A stretch of 64,000 bases of DNA. Source: Littorina saxatilis. Its lineage: Eukaryota > Mollusca > Gastropoda > Littorinimorpha > Littorinidae. The stretch lies in NCBI RefSeq assembly GCF_037325665.1, contig NC_090248.1, positions 23,759,199 to 23,823,198 on the forward strand, given 5' to 3'. Numbering within the stretch: the first letter of the stretch is position 1; every line of letters starts with the position of its first letter. Below the pieces are notes generated by a model that saw only the letters and a list, made by a program, of their open reading frames with translations, made no database searches and was not told where the DNA came from. The position numbers and the translations under genes are program-made. Of the stretch, positions 22,012-34,082 are shown piece after piece.

Positions 22012-22609
22012 TAATGATTATGTTCAATATCTCGTTTCAATGCAGGTTCTTCCCTTGGATAAGTCCATCCATCTGCATGTACTTGGGCACATACCTACAA
22101 TCAATACCCTGGCTGCTTCCTGTGCCAATTTTTTTAAAGTTTTTTGGTTTGTTTGATCAGGCATGGGAATTGAAAAAAAAGTAAAAAAGGCTGAACATTT
22201 TTAAGTAATAGCAAAGTTGACGGCCCCCCCTGAATTTTGTTCTCCAAAGAACCCAAATGGTGCAATCTTGTGTCATTTGAGCTCCAAGTTTGCCATTAAA
22301 TTCACTTTTTAGAACCATTTTGGTCTCCCCGATTTATTTTTTCGGCGGACACTTATGCTTTTTCGGCGGAACCAAAATTTGCCTTTCGGCGGACACTTCC
22401 CATGCCTGTTGATACGATTATTTTTGTAACTGACACCAGTGTCAATCTTTGAAATTATTATTTATTCATGCATCATAAAGTTATAATTCATAATCTACAC
22501 AGGAATCAGTCAGGCTGTTGATTGTTGGTGTATGTCTAAGTAGAAGGATGCTCCCATGTATGTAATCGTTTACACAGGAAAGAGTGTGCCTTTAAACATG
22601 CTGGTTTTT

Positions 22610-23181
22610 GGCTCACGTAAGTGTAGCCTATGCGATCGTAACTTTGTCTGTCTGTGCGTGCGTGTGTATGTCTGTGGTAGAAACTTTAAGATTTGACTAA
22701 ACACCGAAATACTCATTTTACCTGGTTATTATCCAAGCAACAGCTTCAAAGTATTGAAGCAATGATCAACATTTCGTCGGCACGTATGCAGTTAAAGTGT
22801 GTATCCAAAGAAAATGGGTTTTTTTGTGGGGGGGGTGGGGGGGGGAAGTAAAAACAGGTGACTGGTTTGTGTCGTGTGTGGTATGTAGACCAGGTCAGGG
22901 TTTTCGTAGCTCCAGAAAAATAAATAAAGAAGATACCAAAGGAGATTTCCTACAGGTTGATCTACACAGCGTGTTTCCAGTGTGTGCGCGAGGAAGCGCT
23001 GTCGAAAGCAGCTAGCGCAGTGTCGATCTCGGCAGGCGTGTCCCCATAAGTAGGTTACAGAGACAGATCTAGATCTAGTGTCTCCCACTCTTGCACCGTG
23101 TCCCCTATGCTTACTGTGTGTGTGTATGTGTGACGGAGTGAATGAGTTTGTGTTACTGTTGGTCGATTTCTTACGGGAGCC
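22610..23181 (+). mobile_element. Possible non-autonomous DNA element (GGCTCACGTAAG ends)
   Basis: GGCTCACGTAAG at 22610 and CTTACGGGAGCC at 23170-23181 are near-perfect inverted repeats about 570 bp apart; the left end is followed by TCTGTCTGTGCGTGCGTGTG, as at the starts of other elements here. Only one copy in the window, so boundaries are unproven. Confidence 0.4.
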
Positions 23182-24539
23182 TTGAAGGCTTCGCCTCTTG
23201 TTTTTTTTTAATTTCCCAAAGAGAACTATTTCAGTACATGACTGCATGAGTATTTTTTTTAAATCCCTCACTTTGATTGACAAACTACTCCAAACAAATG
23301 TTTGAATATGTTTCTGTGTCTAAAAAAGCCTTTTTCTATTCAAACAAAAATTGACAAAACTTAACTCTCAAATGGTTCGATATTTTGGACTGGAATGACA
23401 ATCCATTTGGTATTAAATTAAATTGGTGAAAAAACAAATGTCAGAATGACAAGGATGTGGTATGTGAAAAACATTACACAAATAATACCACTACATATAC
23501 AAAGAAAACCAATGATGTAAAACCTATAGCATAGGCGCATGCACAGAAAAGAGGCAAAAATCCCAAAACAAAGCTGAACTGAACTGTTTTCAAATCTGCC
23601 CCTCCCTCCCTCTTATCAAAAAACACAATCAGTATTAACATATTTATCTGTCTCTCTTTTAAATAGAAGCAAAACCCTCATGCTTTTAAAATGGATACAA
23701 AATTTGCTCTGCAAATAAATTCCACAAACAATTACATGTAGTAGAAAAATGAAATGTTATGAAACACTCTGTTGTATCAAGAAATACTTCTATACTGTAT
23801 ACATTCCCCTAATATTCAAACAGCACCGCAAGGTAACATCAAGCTCTGAAACAAATCGGCTGATATAGGGAGTAAACAGAAGAAAACCCACAAGTACACA
23901 AAATATAACGCCCAAAGAAAAGTCAGAATCTTTTGGCAATCACAAGACAGCAAATAAATAGAAATACAGCTGAAAATGAAAGGACAACAAAGCAAAACTG
24001 AATTACACAAACTTCTGTTCATCATACCTGGTATGTATGTAACTTGTAAGAGACAAAATCAGTTTTGCATAGCTTCACCTACAGAATAAAAACAGACAAT
24101 TAATAATTCAACAAGTCAACAATATGGTATATCATCAACAGAACACATACACTTTAAGAATCAATACCAATGAAAAACTGTGACTAAATTTCAAGGTTTC
24201 AGAACTATACACTCACATGAGTCACATGACACAACCGACAATGTCACGAACACAACGGATCTGCACAAACAAATACTAAAAGCTACTGAAACACGGGAAT
24301 GACAATGTGGGAAAATAACCAGTACAGATAAGGACACTGACTGATCTTGATAACAGATTAAGTGAACATCCAAATCGGTATCACAAACATACTGAAAACA
24401 TTGGAAGTTGGCATTCCTTTGATATATATATATCCAAACAATGGCGATACATACTCTCTCATTGCGTCAGAATTACAAATCACCATTGTCTATCAGCTTT
24501 GATAAGGTATGGCTAAGGTGTTAACTACAAATGTCTAAT
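23182..24539. other. Probable ARL6IP5 3' flank or 3' UTR
   Basis: No coding exon, RNA gene or repeat family member recognised. It lies directly downstream of the ARL6IP5 stop codon on the minus strand and may be transcribed as 3' UTR. Confidence 0.3.
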
Positions 24540-26305
24540 TTAAGAACCTGCTTCCTGTTCCTGCCCCAGGCCTTCCAGAATGATCCCCATGGGCGTTCGC
24601 TTGAGACCCACGTATTCAATCTTGTTCGTGATCTTGTTCTTGATGCTTCGCATTCGCAGAGATGCATGGATCATGACCACTGCAAGGTGACAGAAAATAT
24701 TAGTGACTTTCTCCCAGTAAGTAGATACAAAAAATAAGCTGGACGAGGAACTGCTTCAAGAAAGCTACGATAAGCAGAGTTATATCATGTGAGTGTATGT
24801 ACTGGTGTACATAAAATATATATCAAACTGAATCTATGCCAAAATATTTGTTCTGAGGCAAACTTACAAAGTTGCATGCCTTTTTGAAACGCATTATGAA
24901 AATATCATGAAATGCAAAAAAACCAAGAAGGGTACGACTCACATGCTTGACCTTGACATGACCTTGACCTTCAGGGTCAAGGTCAAATAACTAAACCTAG
25001 CAATGACATCATACACTAAGAACTGCTTTACACATTTTTCCTACCAAAATACATGTGACCTTGACCCAAGGTCAAGGTCATCCAAGGTCATGCAACACAA
25101 AGCTGTTAATTCAAGACATAGGAAGTACAATGGTGCTTATTGGCTCTTTCTACCATGAGATATGGTCACTTTTAGTGGTTCACTACCTTATTTTGGTCAC
25201 ATTTCATAAGGGTCAAAGTGACCTTGATCATATGTGACCAAATGTGTCTCATGATGAAAGCATAACATGTGCCCCACATAATTTTTAAGTTTGAAACAGT
25301 TATCTTCCATAGTTCAGGGTCAAGGTCACTTCAAAATATGTATACAATCCAACTTTGAAGAGCTCCTGTGACCTTGACCTTGAAGCAAGGTAAACCAAAC
25401 TGGTATCAAAAGATGGGGCTTACTTTGCCCTATATATCATATATAGGTGAGGTATTCAATCTCAAAAACTTCAGAGAAAATGGGAAAAATAGCTGTTTTT
25501 TAGACAACATTTATGGCCCCTGCGACCTTGACCTTGAAGCAAGGTCAAGATGCTATGTATGTTTTTTGGGGCCTTGTCATCATACACCATCTTGCCAAAT
25601 TTGGTACTGATAGACTGAATAGTGTCCAAGAAATATCCAACGTTAAAGTTTTCCGGCCGGCCGGCCCGGGTGAGTACATAGACTCACTTTTGCTTCGCAT
25701 GTGAGTCAAAAATCAGAAAAACACTATCGTAACCAGATATTAATTCGTAGTGAGAGTTCAGTACTATTTCTGGGCGCAGAGGAATGCAGTACATTGACAG
25801 TGACACACCTTTCTTCATAAACAGATTCTGAACACCTAAGGCAACCAAAAGCTATGCTTGCAGACTTAAAAGACAGGCAGAAAACTTACACAACATTGGG
25901 AATGCAATTCCAAACAAAAAGACTATGACAGCCCCAAACATGTAGACGAGCAGGTACCCCGCCACCAGGATGATCAGGACGCTGAATAAAGGGTGATTGC
26001 GCTTAAACCGTCGCGCCTGCCATTGGCTGTTGGTGCAGTACACGTAGCCTCCGAAAGCAACTGAGATCGCTGCAAAACCCAGCACCATCTTCACAGGGTG
26101 GACAATCCTGTCAACAAACAACAACAAAATCAAAAAAATCATCATGGCTGTCAAAATATTTAACACAAGTGCCAGGTGGTTGCTATCAAGGCTAGAGCTG
26201 CTTTAACTGTGTAACTATTCTGGTCATGCATAGTTTTTTGGAAGCTATAGCAGCTGAATCATAATTAACTTCCTGAAAATGTTAAATGAGTTCTGCAGAA
26301 TACAT

Positions 26306-26354
<49 letters not shown>

Positions 26355-27962
26355 AGATTGTGGCTGCCTCTTTATGATCTAGCTATTCCTCTTCCTGGTA
26401 CAGTGGCAATTCATGCAATTATTTTTTTCTGTCCAACTTTAATGCTGCACATATAAACTTGTATAGTGCAGACTTTCTTGAAACTGTTAACAGCACTATA
26501 AAGGATTGCATGCACATTCTCATTCAGTACATGTCAAAGTGTGCCGTAAGGAACGAACTGTCCATAACAGTACAGTTAGGGTCACCACCATAAGCTTGAG
26601 CTTGTTATTGATCCTTAACATGTATTATGTTGAATTATCTATGAATTGTTGGATAAACACTGTTTAAAGCCATATGTACTCGATGACTATACACGCTAAT
26701 TGCTTTACCAACAGCTGGAGACATGCTAAATTAAGTTCCCTGCAAGATATTGTGGTCTAGGACCCCTTAAATGTTGAGATATTTGAATTTTTATTTTGAT
26801 CTAGATCGTCCTATTTATAGATTTGCCAACAGAGGGAACGTTGACGCAAGGGAAATAACTCCGCGTCTTTGTTGACATCCTCACTTTTTCAGAGGCTAGA
26901 ACAAGCTGTAATGCATGTATATGGTCCGCGCATGGCGACATATCGTCATTACATGGTCTTATGGTGCGTTTGACATCGATTATGGGCAAACTACACTTTG
27001 TAAACACGGGAGCGCGTACATATGCCTTTAAACCAACAGTACAGTTAGCATGAACATTGTCAAAATGTGACAGAGACACTAACACACAGGAAGCGCCTCC
27101 ACATTTTCAAGTAAGCAGATACTGATCAACCATGAAAAAACAAAAACGTATCGTTGTCCATGGATGATTTTCCCACTAATGGAGAAAAACAGAATGTGCT
27201 CATTGACTTTGCCGTGCACACCTTACGGTTCAGTACTTAGGTTCAGTGTTTGTAGTGTCCTTGCTCTTATAGTTTTCACCACTGAACAGGAAATATGACG
27301 TTTGTTTTAATTTGGGGACGAAATCGGCCCGGCATAACTTGAACAGATCCTGAATAAAAGGAAAGAAGGAATACCAGATGTTTTCGCCAAAACCAGTGGT
27401 TGCTCGGTATTGTTTGAATGATGAAAACCATAAATGTAGCATCCATGGTACTGAAGGGGTCACGTTTTAGGCTGTAAATTCCAATTCAGTTTTTGTGTTC
27501 TTGTAGAAAAGCCAGTGCTGTTAGTGTTAGTTAGCGCTCGATCAACCACAATTTCTCTCCATAAAATTAGATGGTAAGGACAGACAGAATGTACATTTTA
27601 AAACCACAAACAAGCAAAAAAGAAAGAACAAAGACAGAAGACGATAGTTAATGAAAACACACGCACGCACACATATATATAGTGCCAGAGAAAGCACATG
27701 ACTCCAAACTTTACAACAACGTAGCCAGACAACACGTCACAACCACTGCAGACAACTGCAAATCGGATGCACAGAAAACTTACCCGATCATCAAAAATAT
27801 AAGAAGTGCAGACAAGAAATAATTTGTCTGGTAGTACAAAAGGTTGTGGAGCACTCTGTTCGCCCATTTTTCGGGATCTTTCAGTTGAGGGATTTGAAAT
27901 CTTGCAGACTCAAGCATAAAATCACCCATAGACCGCAAGGGTGCGAGCTGAATTTCAGCCAT
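24540..27962 (-). CDS. ARL6IP5: PRA1 family protein 3 (ARL6IP5/JWA homologue)
   Basis: Three coding exons on the minus strand: 27962-27784, 26107-25890 and 24679-24540 (stop TAA). GT-AG introns, phases 2 and 1 on both sides, 178 residues (human 188). The N-terminus IQLAPLRSMGDF and DPEKWANRVLHNLLYYQTNY match PRA1 proteins. Hydrophobic segments at about 49-65, 66-85, 106-122 and 124-140 make the usual two hairpins. The C-terminus MIHASLRMRSIKNKI and GLKRTPMGIILEGLGQE match ARL6IP5. The family sits in the ER membrane; ARL6IP5 binds ARL6 and Rab GTPases and in mammals restrains the glutamate transporter EAAC1. The start ATG is the first in frame and agrees with family length. Intron 2 contains a TCAAGGTCA-rich MITE. 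Transcription converges on TSR2. Confidence 0.95.
24936..25707 (+). mobile_element. TCAAGGTCA-rich DNA element, family 1 copy 2
   Basis: Inverted ends GACTCACATGC (24936) and GCATGTGAGTC (25697-25707), collinear with 1485-2281 apart from small deletions (one TGACCTT unit near 24955 and a few bases near 25470 and 25650). It lies in ARL6IP5 intron 2. Same direct and inverted TGACCTTGA/TCAAGGTCA motifs. Confidence 0.75.
26309..26350. repeat. (TA)n microsatellite
   Basis: About 21 uninterrupted TA units in ARL6IP5 intron 1. Confidence 0.9.
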
Positions 27963-28924
27963 GCTGGCGATTCAGATGTTAGAAAAAGTGGATGAGACTT
28001 GGACTTGGACTACAAGGGAAGGAACAACGATTACACGAAACGGAGTGGCTCGGGATCCGGCGAGCCGGATCTGGAGCCCCCAGGCTCGGGCACCGGTGTC
28101 ACGAACCGGCAGTCACCAGTAACTTATCTCACAAATTAGACTTTCCTATTTTTCACACAAACAGTCTAGTAATAGGACCTATGTAAAGGCTTCACAGCCT
28201 ACCACATAGTAAACTTCAAGTTCAAGTTCAAGATCAGTCAGCTTGCCTTCTTCAGCCGGTAGTGAAATGCGCTGGAGATCATGAGGTCGCCGGTTCGAGC
28301 CTTGCCCGCATTGGCGGTCCATTTTTATTTTTTCTGCTGTCATATATAGCAATTTATGTGTGATAAAAGCTTTGGCTGTGGACAGAAACGAGTCCGTTTT
28401 AGGCGTCAAATTTAGAGTGAACGCTGCCAAAGGTGAAAAAAAGAGAAAAAGCCTAACGGTTTTGAGGTTTGTGTTTCTGCAACTGTTTTGACATCAGCCT
28501 GTGCAAGTTATCAAAGAATGTACAGTGTTCAGTTATCCAGCCAGAGCCTGGTGAATACAGCGAATGAAATTGTTTTTAGCGCTCTAGCGCTGTTAGTTTG
28601 TCAGATCAAGAGGTGGTCCATATTAGGAGCCGGTCGGCCATATTAGGAGCCCTTCACCCGGCCGGCTGTGAATCTGATGCTTTATCCAGTGTCAGTGACC
28701 AAGTGTTGTGTGCACCACGGTCAGTGACAACAAGAGACGTGTTGTGAATGATGTCTCCGGTAGACACATGATTCCCCCTTGTACATCTGCCCTCTGAACA
28801 ATTGCCCCTATGACAATTGCCCCCCAGACAAATGCCCCAAACCGGCCATGGGCGAACACTCTCAACAACTTGATCATAACAACTTTATGGGAGAGGAGTA
28901 TGTGCAGAAATGGAATGAAGAAGA
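27963..28924. other. ARL6IP5 upstream region with a possible tRNA-like fragment
   Basis: Contains the ARL6IP5 promoter and 5' UTR, not further defined. At 28050-28105 GC-rich modules (GGATCCGGCGAGCCGGATC, GAGCCCCCAGGCTCGGG) also occur in the hairpin at 53457-53526. At 28250-28318 GGTAGTGAAATGCGCTGG and GGTTCGAGCC resemble tRNA A and B boxes, perhaps an old SINE. Confidence 0.3.
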
Positions 28925-29043
28925 CATTAGGCCAGGTTGGTGTAATATTCTGTGAAAAAGAAAGTTTTCAACTGTTGTTTAAAAGAGCTGAGAGAGGTGC
29001 AGTGTCTGACAGAGAAGGGAAGAGAGTTCCAGAGTGGTGGGTG
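28925..29043 (-). mobile_element. LINE C-terminal remnant
   Basis: Minus-strand reading PPLWNSLPFSVRHCTSLSSF then KQQLKTFFFTEYY resembles the last residues of many LINE reverse transcriptase ORFs (LWNSLP..VR...SL..FK..LK). Only this fragment is left. Confidence 0.4.
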
Positions 29044-29169
29044 CAGCACAACAGAAGTATCTGTGTGCGTGCGTACGTGCCGTGCGTATATATATGCGTA
29101 CATATGCGTATATATGCGTCCAAGCACCGTTTGGAGCCGAGACCTGCATTATAGTCTGCTTATTCAGTG

Positions 29170-29545
29170 ACGCCGCGTATTTGCTTGTTTGTGTGTGCGT
29201 ATGTGAGTGGCTCTGTGTGTGTGTCTGTGTGTGTGTGTGGTGTGTGTGTTTATGTGTGTTTGTGTATGTTAATGTGTGTGAGTGAGTGCGCGCGTGTGCA
29301 TGTCAGTGTATGTAAACCGTGTGTGTGTGTGTGTTTACGCGTGCGTGTGTGCGGAAGGGCGAGAGGGGGCAAGAAAGAGGGGGGGCGGGAGAGAGGGAGA
29401 GGGGGGCGAGAGAGATAGAGAGAGAGAGAGAAAGAGAGAGAAAGGGAGGGAGAGACAGACAAACAGAGAGAGAAAGATAGAGACAGAGACACGGAGAGAG
29501 AGAGAGAGAGCGAGAGAGAGAGAGAGAGAGAGAGAGCGCGCGCAC
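29170..29545. repeat. Compound GT then GA-rich microsatellite
   Basis: (GT)-rich text to about 29345, then GA/GAGG-rich text to 29540. The serine/leucine or arginine/glutamate ORFs here are products of the repeat and not genes. Confidence 0.85.
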
Positions 29546-30426
29546 ACGGGCTATTTACTCCAAAACCTTCACCTTTAATCAACCTTTATTGACTGACATG
29601 AAGAACACAACACTTTTTCACGGAATCAACAAGAAATCCAACTGTGAATCTGACCACCCCCAACAAAAAGGAAAAAGCCCCTGCTTCTCCATGTGGGAAC
29701 GAAACACACACACACTCACACATATATCCTGAGGGCCAATGCTGTTCAAAGCGACTGTTTGCATGATCGCCCCCAATATGCATGCATGGACTCGGCCGTC
29801 AGCGAAGAGACGGGTCCATTTAGTTGAAAGTAGGTAGAGAGGGTAGGACAGTTCGCCGCGAACATAGCGTTGCCAACAACATGAAAACTTTTTGTCTCTG
29901 CGCGAACAGATTGTTAGCTCCAGGCAACGCACCCTTCATTCCGTGGCCGATCAGTTTGTCTCTGGTTATAGCATTCGCCTGATACACGATTGAGTCGAGT
30001 TCAAATCACCATCTGGCCGCACTTTTTTTTTTATTACTATTTGTCATTTGTTTACTTTTGTTTATTTTCTTCATGTTGTAATATCAAAATTGATTTAAAA
30101 AATTAATTTTAGGCAGGAATTAGTTTCTTTTTAAAAATCTTTTGTTACCATATCATGATATTAGTTTATTGATAATGTTTGTTCATTTAAACATGTAAAC
30201 ATTTGATTGAAAAAAAGAAAAAGACCAATGTCCCCCCGCTTGGAAAAAAAAAAGAGATTTTTTTTTTTTTTTTAATGTCTCCCCGTGTTTTTATTTCATT
30301 CAGTTTTGGGTATGGGTTGTTGCTATTGACTTTGAAACTGACACGCCGGCGAAAACGCCGGTAACGCGTGCGCAGAGCCATTGATTTCCCGGCAGACAGC
30401 CTTCTATTTCTTACTTGTTACTTTCC
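29546..30426. other. Unassigned stretch
   Basis: No gene seen. At 29960-30020 GGTTATAGCATTCGCCTGAT and GAGTTCAAATCACC faintly recall a tRNA head, too degraded to call. Confidence 0.25.
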
Positions 30427-31277
30427 GGCTACAACGAACCTTTTGAACTCATTTGCATAACGAACCCCTCTTATAACAAACACGTTTTCATCGCCCCAGA
30501 GCCGTTTTGTCTCTAAAAGTCACAAGGCTACAACGAACTGATGTCAAAAATTGTCTCCAAAGACAAAAATACATAACAAACACAAGTGCACATCGCGTGA
30601 TGAAACAGCGGAAGGTGCACGGAACAGCCACCGCCGCTGTGTTTTCACTATTCCAATCAGCTGCTAAGCTATGACTGTGCTCTAAAAAGTCACAAGGCTA
30701 CAACGATCTGGATCAAAGGCAGGTCCATTGTGATAGCTGGGTGGCCTTGTTTATAGACATGACTGACCTTCTTCCTAGGGGTCATTGACCTAGTTTTAGC
30801 CATGAGAGGTGGTTCCCCTTTCATATGAGAGAGGAAACACTTCCTGCACCCGGGTCAGTGACCGAGTTTAACCTTTGGGGAGTTTAACCTATGGGGCGGT
30901 CTCTTTGATGTCTTGAGAGGAAACTTGGCCAGGGTAGTACATGCACCAGAACTGGTGGACACCATGAAATCGGAGATTGATCAGAATGTACATGTACATG
31001 CTTTTACAGGACTTTTTAAATTTTACTTCTAAAATTGTGACAGTAAAATGAACATTTGAACTATGCCTCTATGGATTATATTATGAAGCTGTTGTAGTGT
31101 TGAAAACATGCAGAGATTGTACTCTCCAAGGAAAGATCGATGGGACGATCATTTAAAGGTGAGTGGGAAAACTTGTCTTTAGGCCATTTAGGGTTGAAAA
31201 CTCTATGTACAGCGAATTACTGATATAACGAACTAAAATGTATCTCCCTTGAGATTCGTTGTACCCGGACTCCACTG
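30427..31277 (-). mobile_element. pogo/Tigger-like Tc1/mariner remnant
   Basis: The right end, read inward, is CAGTGGAGTCCGGGTACAAC followed by GAATCTCAAGGG, bordered by TA. The left end has CCGGCTACAACGAAC (30427) but its last bases are lost. Repeated CTACAACGAAC and ATAACGAAC motifs lie near both ends. No transposase ORF left. Confidence 0.5.
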
Positions 31278-31384
31278 TAGTTACATGTGTCAGCAATGGT
31301 GACTGCAGCAGTGAAGAAACACTGATCAGCGGTCTGTAGATAAAATCAAATACATTGCATAACTTGTAAGAGACAACAAAAATT

Positions 31385-31688
31385 GCCTAGTGGTAAGGCG
31401 TCCGCCCCGTGATCGGGAGGTCGTGGGTTCGAACCCCGGCCGGGTCATACCTAAGACTTTAAAATTGGCAATCTAGTGGCTGCTCCGCCTGGCGTCTGGC
31501 ATTATGGGGTTAGTGCTAGGACTGGTTGGTCCGGTGTCAGAATAATGTGACTGGGTGAGACATGAAGCCTGTGCTGCGACTTCTGTCTTGCGTGTGGCGC
31601 ACGTTATATGTCAAAGCAGCACCGCCCTGATATTGCCCTTCGTGGTCGGCTGGGCGTTAAGCAAACAAACAAAACAAAAACAAACAAA
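31385..31688 (+). mobile_element. tRNA-derived SINE with (CAAA)n tail
   Basis: Head GCCTAGTGGTAAGGCGTCC (A box) and GGGTTCGAACCCC (B box), body, then CGTGGTCGGCTGGGCGTTAA and a CAAA/AAAC tail. Flanked by ACAACAAAAATT at 31373-31384 and 31689-31700, a 12-bp target duplication. It shares its 3' end with 17506-17986 and 49046-49105. Confidence 0.8.
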
Positions 31689-31700
31689 ACAACAAAAATT

Positions 31701-32929
31701 ATTGTCAGTAAGTACTGGTGTCACACGACTGATGTGAACCAGTTGATTGGCTAATGGCGATGCGCTTAAATCTGTTAGCGCTAACTTTTCCACAGAGCGT
31801 ATTCTTACGCCCTTTGCCAAAGTGAGACTCTACTCTCATCCTCAGAATTAATTAATGACATGTAGCTTATATTCTCCACTTTACCAAAAAATAACCAAAT
31901 TTCCTGCGGCTCAAAGCAGAAGTGTTTTTTTTTCTGACAGATCGCAGGCGCCTGTGCCACAGTGAATCCCACTGATCTAAAAATAGAAGCGGCTGTGTCT
32001 CTTCCACAATGGTCTGTTGTCGTTTTAACTTGCAAAGATTCTTCTCATATGCCGTGTTAGTGGCATGTAGCTTATTAACCACATTACCAAATGATGAGTT
32101 AGTATAAAATTCCCAGCAGCAAACAGAAAACACAAGTGTTATTCCAATAACGTACCAGCTAGACCAGCATTTGAAAGTCGACTCTGTTATAGAAGACTAC
32201 ACTGAAATACGACTGCTTCAGTTCAGTAAATGAATGGCTTCCGAATTATTATTTCAAGGCAACAACAATCGGAATCGAAAACGTGTAGGGTTAAGAAGGT
32301 TCTTACCATGTACAAAACTTATTACCAGCCTGCCTCGTGCGTGCAGACGAGCAATTTTTTTTTTTGAAATGAGACTGCAGTTCAGTGGTTCGATTGCCCT
32401 AGCCGCCTAGCAGACGACATAAACCCCGCAGCAAATTAACATGTTGGGCAAATGTGAACAAACAAACGATGGGGATATAATACGTGTAGAGTTCAGAGCA
32501 TTCTTACCGTTCATATATAGTACCCGACTCCCCGATGAGTGAAGATACAACACGAGAAACATACATTTACTTTCAAAATGTGCTAACCGTCGCCTTGGAG
32601 TCAATTCAAGGGACAACACTCTGCACAGTCAATCTGTCGAAGCTCGATGAAGGTTTCGAATCGCAAATAACTAAGAGCACAGTCCTTTCTCGGAGTTTAA
32701 ATGAGGTCTGTATGAAAGATCACTTTTTAGCTTAACGCTACTCTGGAATTTACCAACAGAAATTAAAACAAGAGTTTGCGTGTGACGAAAGCACGACACA
32801 CTTGAGAGAGCCCACACAAAAGTAGATCTGACACAAACCTGACCACACAGTTACGCCTATCCAAATGCGCGTAGCAAAATGTGCGTTTTGAATCTTCTTT
32901 TTTCTCTGGCGGTACTGACAATATCGTTA
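31701..32929. other. Unassigned stretch with faint internal repeats
   Basis: GACATGTAGCTTATA near 31858 and GGCATGTAGCTTATTA near 32063 start two diverged blocks of about 80 bp. No coding sequence recognised. Confidence 0.3.
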
Positions 32930-33072
32930 TTGAAACAATCCCAGTGCACTAAGGGATTTATAGAGCAAATCTCGAAAATAATTATTGAACTCGGCGCTAT
33001 GCGCTTCGTTCAATAATGAATTTTGTCGATTTGCTCTATAAATCCCTTAGTGCACTGGGATGTCTCAATAAC
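32930..33072. repeat. Long hairpin (foldback), about 143 bp
   Basis: The two arms are near-perfect complements: CCCAGTGCACTAAGGGATTT on the left pairs with AAATCCCTTAGTGCACTGGG on the right, extended outward by GTTATTGA/TCAATAAC. The centre CGCTATGCGCTTCG is itself palindromic. Probably a foldback MITE; no clear target duplication. Confidence 0.75.
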
Positions 33073-33341
33073 TTAAATAATAATAATACATGTAATAATA
33101 ACTAACTTTTCTATAGCGCGAGTCCCATCAATTGGATCCAGGCACTTTACAAATTCATACCATACCAATGTTGCTTGGAGGCTCTCCACTGATTCCCTCT
33201 CTCATCTGAAGCTTGACAAAATGATTCTGTATTACATGACAAAACTCTATCTGATCCTCACTTTTGAAAAGGTTTGATTTCAAGCCAAGGGAATGATTTG
33301 ATAGAGACACAGAACGTCGTTCCTAGTCTCTCCCTAACACA

Positions 33342-33380
33342 TCTTCTATATATATATACGACTTGTGTCTGTCTGTCTGT

Positions 33381-33417
<37 letters not shown>

Positions 33418-33872
33418 ATGCACGGCCAAAGTTCTCGGTGGATCTTTTTCAAATTTGGAGTCCGTATTCAGCTACACCCCGGACACAACCTCATCGATGA
33501 GATATTTCAACACGTGCTCTCAGCGCGCAGCGCTGTGCGCGCTGAACCGATTTTTTTGTTTTGTTTGTTTTTTGGTCGGGATCCACTACCAGTAACTCTT
33601 CCTTATCTTCTCCAGTGTTTTCAGCCGCGATTATCTCCCTTCCTCCGTGTGGCGTCAATCCATATTCCCGTTATTACGTTACTATTTTTAGAAGGTCACT
33701 GCACGTTACTATTTTTAGAAGGTCTCCAGTGTTTTGCGCGTTTATCTCCTTTTCTTCGTGCGCCGGCAAAGCCGGCGTACACCCGGCAGAGCCGGGTCCC
33801 AGGCGCAGCCTGGTATTCGGCTCTACTTCTTCCCGGCGAAGCCGGTACCCGGCGAAGCGGGTAATCATCTAG
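33342..33872 (+). mobile_element. Non-autonomous Helitron-like element
   Basis: Begins TC after an A (33341) and ends CTAG followed by T (33873), as expected for a Helitron inserted between A and T. Just before the end is the hairpin TACCCGGCGAAGCGGGTA (33846-33863), preceded by a run of short GC hairpins (GCCGGCAAAGCCGGC, CCCGGCAGAGCCGGG). An 18-bp GTTACTATTTTTAGAAGG motif is repeated at about 33679 and 33705. No Rep/helicase ORF. Confidence 0.65.
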
Positions 33873-34082
33873 TAATTAACATACATACACACCCTGTGAA
33901 ATACAGAATGTACTGATTGAACATTGGATTTGCCTTCCTTGAACCATGTTGCGTCAGCATTCATTTTACTTTCATTTCTAATCAGAGGGAGTGTGTCTAC
34001 GACATAGTGCAGTTTTCATCCTTGCAGCTAAACAAATGGACTTATCAGTATCACACACGGCAGTGAAAGTCTCTGCTAAGCA

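Noticed and set aside
29250-29582. Serine/leucine-rich and arginine/glutamate-rich ORFs (also around 43500, 44000, 45900-46700 and 54600)
   Set aside because: They are translations of (GA)n, (CT)n, (AC)n and (GT)n microsatellites in all frames, without splice signals or conserved domains.
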